DNA of 11,117 nucleotides from Maritimibacter sp. Lineage in GTDB: Bacteria; Pseudomonadota; Alphaproteobacteria; Rhodobacterales; Rhodobacteraceae. The notes beneath the pieces were generated by a model. The model ran no database searches. It was not told the DNA's origin and saw only the letters and a list, made by a program, of their open reading frames with translations. The position numbers were made by a program, and so were the translations under genes. The stretch covers positions 13,759 to 24,875 of the forward strand of contig JAGRMP010000411.1 of the NCBI GenBank assembly GCA_020441225.1, written 5' to 3'. This document shows positions 6,361 through 11,117 of the stretch, one piece after another (the stretch's first letter is position 1; every line of letters begins with the position of its first letter).

Positions 6361-6594
6361 CTTCACTGAGTCGAGTCCGGGACCGGCATGCTGTTGCTGT
6401 TTCGTTCCAAGAAACAATCACCTGCCATTTTCGGAGAGAAGCCAGACCCTCGAAAGATCGCGCGCGTTTTGTCCGGGGAAGATCTGCGGCGATTATTCTT
6501 CGAGCGCCGCGGACTGTCTGGGGGATGTTCTGGGGGAACGCCGGAAAATATTTCTAGTTTTTTCCTTTAAAAACAAATCATTAAAGAGAGTACA

Positions 6595-6637
6595 TGGCGA
6601 CCCCGGCAGGACTCGAACCTGCAACCTGCCCCTTAGG
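6595..6637 (-). other. Putative attachment-site core in tRNA 3' half
   Basis: Integrases that target tRNA genes usually recombine within the anticodon-to-3'-end part, keeping the gene intact. Island-type genes begin directly after this segment. The extent is a guess bounded by the anticodon and CCA end; a matching direct repeat at the distant left end of the island would be needed to define it. Confidence 0.35.
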
Positions 6638-6671
6638 AGGGGGCTGCTCTATCCAGTTGAGCCACGGGGTC
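6595..6671 (-). tRNA. tRNA-Arg (anticodon CCT)
   Basis: The 77-nt gene folds as a full cloverleaf: acceptor GACCCCG/CGGGGTC, D arm GCTC...GAGC, anticodon stem GCCCC/GGGGC with loop CTCCTAA, T arm GCAGG-TTCGAGT-CCTGC, discriminator G and encoded CCA (6595-6597). The anticodon CCT (6635-6637) reads AGG, an arginine codon rare in GC-rich alphaproteobacteria. The 3' end faces the island, so the T-arm/acceptor half is the likely integration target and was restored by the element. No second partial copy is visible in the window. Confidence 0.97.
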
Positions 6672-6682
6672 GCACGGGCGCT

Positions 6683-6711
6683 TTAATGCGGCCTCGCGCG
6701 GGGTTTGTCCA
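6683..6711 (-). promoter_or_regulatory. Probable tRNA-Arg promoter
   Basis: On the minus strand TGGACA (6706-6711) and CATTAA (6683-6688) are separated by 17 bp, and the tRNA 5' end lies 11 nt after the -10 box. This is a reasonable sigma70-type arrangement in the short gap after the lacI-type stop codon, and it would make the tRNA independent of that gene. Confidence 0.45.
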
Positions 6712-6712
6712 G

Positions 6713-7786
6713 CTACTCGGGGTATGCGGCCTCGGCCGGGCGCTTGCGCAAGGTATCGCCGCGGTTGATCGTCGGCGTGAGCTCGACCCGCTCGCCCTTG
6801 CCCTCGGCCATGCCCTCGTCGCCGGCCTCGACCCGCGCGGCGATGATCTCGGCCGCCCGCCGGCCGATCTCGGCCCGCGAGCTGTCCATCGTCGCCAGCC
6901 GCCGCGAGAGCCCGCGCAGGAGAGGGATGTCGTTGAACCCCGCCATCCCGAGCTTGTTCGGCACGTCGTAGCCCGCATCGACGCAGTGCAGGAGCCCGCC
7001 CGCCCCGATCATGTCATTCGAGAAGTAGAGGAAATCGAGCTTCGGGCTGCGCTCCAGCATCGCCGCGGTCATCTCGCGGCCCTTCTGCAGCGACGAGCCG
7101 CCCTCGTAAAATTCCTGGTCGGTCACTTCCAGCCCGGCCTTGGCCAGCGCCTCGGTGAAGCCTTCGAAGCGTTTACGCGCCCGGTGGTCCATCGACATCT
7201 TGGTGCCGAGGAAGCCGATCCTGCGGTAGCCCGCCTTGACGATGGTCTCGGCCATCATCCGCCCGGCGCGGCGATGCGAAATCCCCACGACCGAGTCGAT
7301 CGGCGTGCCGTCGGTGTCCATGATCTCGACCACCGGAATCCCCGCGCCGCGCAGCATCGCCTTGGAGGCGTCGGAATGTTCGAGCCCGGCGATGATCACC
7401 CCCGAGGGCCGCCACGACAGCATCTCGTACAGCACCTTTTCCTCGCGCTCGGGCAGGTAGTTGGTCACCCCCACCACCGGTTGCAGCGGCGTGTTGTCGA
7501 GCACTTCGGAAATGCTGGTCATCACTTCCGGAAACACCATGTTGCCCAGCGACGGGATGATGACGGCCACGAGGTTGACCCGCTGCGAGGCCAGCGCGCC
7601 GGCGATCTTGTTGGGCACGTAGCCAAGCTCTTTCGCCGCTTCGAGCACCTTCTCGCGGGTCGCTTCCGACACGTCGCCGCGGTTGCGCAGCACCCGGCTC
7701 ACGGTCATTTCCGACACGCCGGAGGCTTCGGAGACATCGCGCAGGGTCAGCGGGCGTTTCGGGGGGACGGTGGTGTCATCGGTCAC
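6713..7786 (-). CDS. LacI-family transcriptional regulator, GntR-like
   Basis: The 357-aa protein starts at GTG 7786, preceded by AAAGGA at 8 nt; the frame is open further upstream but would run through the promoter region. Residues about 13-35 are a LacI helix-turn-helix (LTLRDVSEASGVSEMTVSRV), followed by the hinge segment YVPNKIAGALASQ and a periplasmic-binding-protein-like sugar domain (about 68-345). GVIIAGLEHS, AGIPVVEIMD and FSNDMIGAGGLLHC fit that fold. Overall it resembles E. coli GntR/IdnR, regulators of gluconate metabolism, so a sugar acid is a plausible effector, but no target operon is adjacent. It probably represses itself through half-sites in its promoter. It belongs to the chromosome, not the island. 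Confidence 0.9.
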   Translation of the reverse strand: MTDDTTVPPKRPLTLRDVSEASGVSEMTVSRVLRNRGDVSEATREKVLEAAKELGYVPNKIAGALASQRVNLVAVIIPSLGNMVFPEVMTSISEVLDNTPLQPVVGVTNYLPEREEKVLYEMLSWRPSGVIIAGLEHSDASKAMLRGAGIPVVEIMDTDGTPIDSVVGISHRRAGRMMAETIVKAGYRRIGFLGTKMSMDHRARKRFEGFTEALAKAGLEVTDQEFYEGGSSLQKGREMTAAMLERSPKLDFLYFSNDMIGAGGLLHCVDAGYDVPNKLGMAGFNDIPLLRGLSRRLATMDSSRAEIGRRAAEIIAARVEAGDEGMAEGKGERVELTPTINRGDTLRKRPAEAAYPE

Positions 7787-7820
7787 GGCTAATATCCTTT
7801 CGGCACAGCGAATTGACCAG

Positions 7821-7850
7821 ATGTTAGCGGTGACGTTACCCCTTGTCCAA
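7821..7850 (-). promoter_or_regulatory. lacI-type gene promoter with operator-like half-sites
   Basis: On the minus strand TTGGAC (7845-7850) and TAACAT (7821-7826) are 18 bp apart, upstream of GTG 7786. The spacer and -10 contain GTAAC and GCTAACAT half-sites of the type bound by GntR/IdnR-like LacI proteins. Binding here would block RNA polymerase, so autorepression is the simplest reading. Confidence 0.5.
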
Positions 7851-7853
7851 TCC

Positions 7854-7884
7854 AAAGAAAAAAGGACCGTTACCCGTAACGTCC
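7854..7884 (-). terminator. Intrinsic terminator after cysQ
   Basis: On the minus strand, GGACGTTA (from 7884) pairs with TAACGGTCC across a CGGG loop, giving 8 bp with one bulged G. TTTTTTCTTT follows immediately. It lies 31 bp after the cysQ stop and would end the pmbA-cysQ transcript before the lacI-type promoter. The stem also contains CGTTAC/GTAACG, which resembles a LacI-type operator. Confidence 0.7.
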
Positions 7885-7914
7885 GACGCTAACATCTGCC
7901 CGTCCGGCGCCCCG

Positions 7915-8694
7915 TCAGAACAGCCGCGAGAGGGTGTCGGCATGGAGCGCGGGCGCGGCCGCGATGAGCCCGTCGAACACCGGATCGGGCTGGTTGAAGC
8001 CGAGCGCCGCGCCGCGCCGGTCGGTGATCTCGCCACCCGCTTCCGCCACCAGCAGGCTGCCCGCGGCCACGTCCCATTCGCGCGCCGGGCGCAGCCGGAT
8101 CATCGCGTCGTAGCGGCCCTCGGCGACCAGGCTGAGCCGGTAGGCAAGCGAGGACCGGAACTGGCGGCGCACCTGCGGCACCTCGGCCCCGCGCCAGTGC
8201 CAGGCTTCGAAATTGGTCCGCGACGACAGCACCGTCGCCCCGTCGAGCCGGTCGCGCGACCGCACCGACAGCGGCGCACCGTTGCGCGTGGCCCCCGCGC
8301 CGCGCGCCGCGGCATAGAGGATGTCGCGCATCGGCAGGTAGACGACCCCGGCGGTCACCTGGCCCGCTTCGACGCTTGCGAGCGCAATCGACCAGCTGTG
8401 GTCGCCCTCGATAAAGGCCCGGGTGCCGTCGAGCGGGTCGACGACGAAGGTCCGCGGCGTGTCGCGCCGGGACGGGTCGTCGGGGCCCTCCTCCGACAGC
8501 CAGCCGTACCCGGGGCGCGCTCCGGTCAGCCGGGCGTGCAGCGCGGCGTTCGCGGCCATGTCGGCCTCGGTCACCGGCCCGGCGGCATCGGGCTTTTCCC
8601 AGGCCCGCGAGCCGCGGGTGAAAAAGTCGCGCAGGATCTCCCCGGCCTCGCGTGCCGCGTCCGACAGCAGGGCGAGGTCGTCAGCTGCCGGCAA
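7915..8694 (-). CDS. cysQ: 3'(2'),5'-bisphosphate nucleotidase, inositol monophosphatase family
   Basis: The 259-aa enzyme is of the Mg-dependent inositol monophosphatase superfamily. Metal-binding motifs are intact: GPVTEAD (39-45), WLSEE (E68, E69), DPLDGT (86-91) and EWDVAAG (D208). CysQ members remove the 3'-phosphate from PAP/PAPS, the by-product of sulfate assimilation, and length and motif wording fit them best; a related inositol-phosphate phosphatase is the alternative. The start is TTG 8694, with GGAAGG 8 nt upstream and no in-frame ATG before the conserved region. It overlaps the end of pmbA by 14 bp, so the two are co-transcribed and probably translationally coupled; an intrinsic terminator follows. 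Cytoplasmic, with no signal peptide. Confidence 0.85.
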   Translation of the reverse strand: MPAADDLALLSDAAREAGEILRDFFTRGSRAWEKPDAAGPVTEADMAANAALHARLTGARPGYGWLSEEGPDDPSRRDTPRTFVVDPLDGTRAFIEGDHSWSIALASVEAGQVTAGVVYLPMRDILYAAARGAGATRNGAPLSVRSRDRLDGATVLSSRTNFEAWHWRGAEVPQVRRQFRSSLAYRLSLVAEGRYDAMIRLRPAREWDVAAGSLLVAEAGGEITDRRGAALGFNQPDPVFDGLIAAAPALHADTLSRLF

Positions 8695-10027
8695 GGGTCA
8701 GCCCTTCCACCAGCAGCGACGGCACCATCCGCGAGCTGTGCGGGCGGGCGTCGTTGGCCGGTACGATCCTGAGCAGCATGTCGATCAGGTTACCCGCGAC
8801 GGTACATTCGTTGACCGGGCGGGTGATCTCGCCGTTCTCGACCCAGAACCCGGACGCGCCGCGGGAATAATCGCCGGTGTTGGGATTGACCGTCGACCCG
8901 ATCAGCGAGGTCACGTAGAGCCCCGTGCCCATCTCGGCGAGCATCTCGTCGCGGCTCTTGTTCCCCTGTGTCAGGGTCACATTGCTCACGCTGGGCGAGG
9001 GCGGCGACGAGGTCCCGCGCGCAGCATTGGCGGTGCTGTCGAGCCCGAGCTTGCGCGCCGTGGCGAGGTCGAGGGTCCAGCCGGTGAGCACGCCGTTGTC
9101 GACGATGGTGCGCCGCGCCGTCGGCAGCCCCTCGGCATCGAAAGGGCGCGAACCCGACACCCGGGCGCGCAGCGGGTCCTCGACCAGCGACAGCCCCGCG
9201 GGCAGCACCTGTTCGCCGAGCTTGTCGCGCAGGAAGGACGAGCCGCGCACGATCGAGCTGCCGTTGATCGCCATCAGCAGATGGCCGATCAGCGAAGACG
9301 AAATCCGTTCGTCGAACAGCACCGGGTAGGCGCCGGTGGGCGGCTGCCTGGCCCCCGCCCGCGCGGCGGCGCGCTCGCCGGCGATCCGGCCGATCTCTTC
9401 GGGGCTCGGCAGATCGGCCTGGAAAATCCGGCTTTCGCCGTTGAAATCGCGCTCCATCGTCGCCCCGGTGCCCGAAATCGCGGCCAACGACAGCGCCCGG
9501 TCGGTGCGCACATAGCCGCCCGAAAACCCGTTGCTGGCCGCGAGCTGGATCCGGCGCCGGCCGTAGCCCGCCGAGGTCGCCTGCACCTGCGCCACGCCTG
9601 CGACGGCGAGCGCCGCCGCCTCTGCGCGCCGGGCGTCGTCTTCGAGCTCGGAAGGTGCCGGTTCGGGCGCGGGGTCTTCAAGCTCCAGCGCGGCAAGGTT
9701 CCACGCGGTCGCGAGCTGGTCCGGATCGGCGAGGCCCACCGAGGGGTCGTTCGGCGCTTCGCGCGCCATGGCGACGGCGCGCTCGGCCATCTGGGCGATG
9801 GTCGCGGGCGAAATGTCGGAGGCAGAGACATTGGCCTGTTTCTGCCCGACGATGACCCTCAGCCCGATGTCCACACCCTCGGCCCGTTCTGCCTGTTCGA
9901 GCTTGCCCTTGAGCACGTCGATCGACAGCGAGGCCCCTTCGACGGCGATGGCGTCCGCCGCGTCGGCCCCCGCGGCTTTCGCCGCGTCGATCAGGGCCCC
10001 GGTCAATACGTCCAGCGATTGGGTCAT
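8681..10027 (-). CDS. pmbA: Metalloprotease-partner PmbA/TldE family protein
   Basis: The 448-aa protein is close to E. coli PmbA/TldE in length. ATG 10027 has AAGGA 6 nt upstream; a longer open frame beyond it runs antisense through the SDR gene and is not real. The N-terminal domain includes RVIVGQKQANVSASD. The C-terminal domain contains NPNTGDYSRGASGFWVENGE and NECTVAGNLIDML, hallmarks of the family. TldD and PmbA form a heterodimeric metallopeptidase that degrades unfolded peptides and in enterobacteria matures microcin B17. The zinc-binding HEXXXH lies in TldD, and I see none here, as expected for the PmbA side. It is transcribed with cysQ and is divergent from the SDR gene. Confidence 0.92.
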   Translation of the reverse strand: MTQSLDVLTGALIDAAKAAGADAADAIAVEGASLSIDVLKGKLEQAERAEGVDIGLRVIVGQKQANVSASDISPATIAQMAERAVAMAREAPNDPSVGLADPDQLATAWNLAALELEDPAPEPAPSELEDDARRAEAAALAVAGVAQVQATSAGYGRRRIQLAASNGFSGGYVRTDRALSLAAISGTGATMERDFNGESRIFQADLPSPEEIGRIAGERAAARAGARQPPTGAYPVLFDERISSSLIGHLLMAINGSSIVRGSSFLRDKLGEQVLPAGLSLVEDPLRARVSGSRPFDAEGLPTARRTIVDNGVLTGWTLDLATARKLGLDSTANAARGTSSPPSPSVSNVTLTQGNKSRDEMLAEMGTGLYVTSLIGSTVNPNTGDYSRGASGFWVENGEITRPVNECTVAGNLIDMLLRIVPANDARPHSSRMVPSLLVEGLTLAGS

Positions 10028-10145
10028 GCAAAATCCTTCCCCTATTCGAAGTGAGGTAACCGTCAGCGCGCCCGCCCGCAAGGGAGCGTGGCACTGGAAT
10101 GCGGCCTGAGCTTGGGCTACGTAGGAAGCAAGCGGAGGGGAACAT

Positions 10146-10898
10146 ATGGAAATGCAGGGAAAAACCATCGTCGTGACCGGGGCGAGCCGGGGCATCGGCG
10201 CGGCGGCGGCCAGGGCCTTTGCCGAGGCGGGCGGCAATGTCGTGTTGCTGGCACGCTCCGGCGACGCCATCGGAGCGGTCGCGCGCGAGATCGGCGAACG
10301 GGCGCTCGCCGTCACCTGCGACGTCGCGAGCTGGTCCCAGGTCAAGGCCGCCGTCGACCAGGCGGTCTGGCGCTTCGGCGGCGTCGACGTGCTCATCAAC
10401 AACGCGGGCGTGATCGAGCCGGTTTCGATGCTGCGCGCAGCCGATCCGGCGAAATGGGCGCGGTCCTTCGACATCAACCTCAAGGGCGTGTTCCACGGCA
10501 TGCGCGCGGTGACCCCGGTGATGCGCAGGCAGGGCGGCGGCACGGTCATCACGCTCGGCTCCGGCGCGGCCCACAACGCGCTCGAAGGCTGGAGCCACTA
10601 CTGCGCCTCCAAGGCCGCCGCGCTGATGATGACCAAGGCGCTGCACAAGGAAGAGGCCGCAGCCGGCATCCGCGCGCTCTCGCTCTCGCCCGGCACCGTC
10701 GCCACCGACATGCAGCGCGAGATCAAGGCCTCGGGCGTGAACCCGGTCTCGGCAATGCGCTGGGAGGATCACATTCCGCCGGACTGGCCCGCCAGGGCGC
10801 TCCTGTGGATGTGCACGCCCGAGGCCGACAGCTTCCTCGGCGGCGAAGTGGCGCTCGGCGACCCGGAGATCCGCGCAAGCCTGGGCCTGCCTGGATGA
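10146..10898 (+). CDS. Short-chain dehydrogenase/reductase (SDR)
   Basis: A 250-aa classical SDR, an NAD(P)-dependent oxidoreductase. The nucleotide-binding motif TGASRGIG is at residues 11-18, NNAG at 85-88, and the catalytic tetrad N111, S139, Y152 and K156 (in YCASK) is complete. SPGTVATDM follows as the usual substrate-side segment. GGAGGGG lies 5 nt before ATG 10146, a strong ribosome-binding site. The basic residue after the glycine motif (R15) and R37 suggest NADPH preference, an inference. The stop overlaps the ATG of a crotonase-family gene (ATGA), so the pair is an operon, perhaps for a CoA-thioester or small alcohol substrate; the real substrate is unknown. Confidence 0.93.
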   Translation: MEMQGKTIVVTGASRGIGAAAARAFAEAGGNVVLLARSGDAIGAVAREIGERALAVTCDVASWSQVKAAVDQAVWRFGGVDVLINNAGVIEPVSMLRAADPAKWARSFDINLKGVFHGMRAVTPVMRRQGGGTVITLGSGAAHNALEGWSHYCASKAAALMMTKALHKEEAAAGIRALSLSPGTVATDMQREIKASGVNPVSAMRWEDHIPPDWPARALLWMCTPEADSFLGGEVALGDPEIRASLGLPG

Positions 10899-11117
10899 TC
10901 CGGCTCGCCCGCGACGGCGGGCTCTGGACCGCGACCATCGCCCGGCCCGACAAGGCCAATTCGCTGACGGGCGAGATGCTGGAAACCCTCGCGGACTTCG
11001 CCGAAGAGGCCGCGCAGACGGCCCGCGTGCTGGTGCTGACCGGCGAGGGCAAGGTGTTTTCCGCCGGCGCCGACCTCGACCAGGCCCGCGCGGGCCTTGC
11101 CACCAGCCCGCTGTGGG
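10895..11117 (+). CDS. Enoyl-CoA hydratase/isomerase family, 3' end missing
   Basis: Only the first 74 codons are in the window. The start ATG 10895 overlaps the SDR stop (ATGA). The N-terminus shows the crotonase pattern: a beta strand (LWTATIARPDKANSLT), then VLVLTGEGKVFSAGADLDQA, in which FSAGADL is the first oxyanion-hole segment. Members hydrate or isomerise acyl-CoA thioesters. The active-site glutamates lie beyond the edge, so the reaction cannot be specified. Confidence 0.85.
   Translation, partial: MIRLARDGGLWTATIARPDKANSLTGEMLETLADFAEEAAQTARVLVLTGEGKVFSAGADLDQARAGLATSPLW

Larger units (their letters stand above)
1..6594. mobile_element. Genomic island (right end), tRNA-Arg-associated
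   Basis: The segment lies directly against the 3' end of a tRNA-Arg(CCT) gene, the usual position of an element integrated by a tyrosine recombinase. Its content is accessory: a DUF3987 replication-associated protein, small regulatory-looking genes, a Type IIL restriction-modification enzyme and a BRO-N antirepressor-like protein. To the right of the tRNA, base composition is visibly more GC-rich and the genes are housekeeping types. The left end lies outside the window, and no integrase, relaxase or structural phage gene is visible, so whether it is a satellite, a P4-like island or a prophage remnant is undecided. The boundary is inferred from the tRNA and gene content; the second attachment repeat is not in view. 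Confidence 0.75.
6179..6594. other. Gene-free end of island between BRO gene and tRNA
   Basis: I find no convincing gene here. The minus-strand frame of the BRO gene stays open up to 6421, but no start with a good ribosome-binding site lies upstream of GTG 6178. A plus-strand 60-codon frame (6388-6570) has no recognisable domain. Structures seen are a hairpin at 6186-6200, CCCGTG-CGAA-CACGGG at 6229-6244, and an 8-bp inverted repeat CCCCCGAG/CTCGGGGG (6319-6326, 6353-6360) enclosing TGGTACAAT, which resembles an extended -10 element on the plus strand. The last 50 bases before the tRNA are strikingly AT-rich. The segment probably holds the BRO promoter and recombination-site arm sequences. 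Confidence 0.5.
7818..7898. repeat. 12-bp perfect inverted repeat around terminator
   Basis: CAGATGTTAGCG (7818-7829) recurs inverted as CGCTAACATCTG (7887-7898), 57 bp apart. Beyond each arm, after 3 or 4 unrelated bases, the similarity resumes with ACGTTAC. The arms contain GTTAGC half-sites. The arrangement suits two operators occupied by one LacI-type tetramer through a DNA loop over the promoter, but this is inference. Confidence 0.6.

Noticed and set aside
6388..6570. 60-codon plus-strand frame near the tRNA
   Set aside because: It has a weak ribosome-binding site and no recognisable domain. It could be an integrase remnant or nothing; not enough to call a gene.
6170..7792. 540-codon plus-strand frame across the tRNA and the lacI-type gene
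   Set aside because: It reads through a complete tRNA and antisense to a clear LacI-family gene; the product is His/Arg/Gly-rich without a domain.
8423..10054. 543-codon plus-strand frame opposite cysQ and pmbA
   Set aside because: Both minus-strand genes have clear family motifs, and the plus product is a composition artefact.
10091..10106. Sigma54-like site (TGGCAC followed by TGC) before the SDR gene
   Set aside because: The spacing between the GG and GC elements is one base short of the -24/-12 consensus and the TT of TTGC is missing.
10028..10576. Upstream extension of the pmbA frame
   Set aside because: It would run antisense through the SDR gene; ATG 10027 has a good ribosome-binding site and gives the usual family length.
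1..11117. CRISPR array, insertion sequence or rRNA
   Set aside because: No regularly spaced repeats, transposase motifs with terminal inverted repeats, or rRNA-like segments were seen on either strand.

Overview
The window looks like a piece of an alphaproteobacterial chromosome, probably Rhodobacteraceae-like. It is GC-rich, and the right half carries a pmbA-cysQ pair, a LacI-type regulator, an SDR and a crotonase. It divides into two parts at a tRNA-Arg(CCT) gene on the minus strand (6595-6671). Everything left of the tRNA 3' end reads as accessory DNA, that is, the end of a tRNA-associated genomic island or phage satellite that continues beyond the left edge. Everything to the right reads as ordinary chromosome.

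Island (1-6594). Four tightly packed plus-strand genes open the window. They are the 3' part of a DUF3987/YfjI-like ATPase-type protein (1-1256), a small uncharacterised ORF (1262-1549), a Cys-rich, Arg-rich putative zinc-binding protein (about 1600-1869), and an XRE-type helix-turn-helix protein with a C-terminal Cys/His 'HGG-STG' module (1866-2342). The last two overlap by ATGA. They are followed by one large gene (2475-5390, TTG start). It encodes a single-chain MmeI-like Type IIL restriction-modification enzyme with nuclease (D-X9-E-X-K), methyltransferase (DPACGSG, NPPF) and C-terminal recognition regions, and is the obvious defence cargo. A strong hairpin (5391-5412) separates it from a convergent BRO-N family, antirepressor-like gene (5423-6178, minus). 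The roughly 415 bp between that gene and the tRNA hold hairpins but no convincing gene. No integrase is visible in the window.

Chromosome (6595-11117). Minus-strand genes run pmbA (tldE) to cysQ with a 14-bp overlap, then an intrinsic terminator, then a GntR-like LacI-family regulator whose promoter overlaps operator-like half-sites, then the tRNA. Divergent from pmbA are an SDR oxidoreductase and, overlapping it by ATGA, the 5' end of an enoyl-CoA hydratase/isomerase family gene cut by the right edge.

Most interesting points: the compact replication/regulation cassette next to an intact-looking Type IIL enzyme; a short stretch (1440-1613) where reading frames conflict and a terminator-like stem sits inside an ORF; a ribosome-binding site in a hairpin loop ahead of the BRO gene; and the arrangement of repeats, terminator and promoter upstream of the lacI-type gene.
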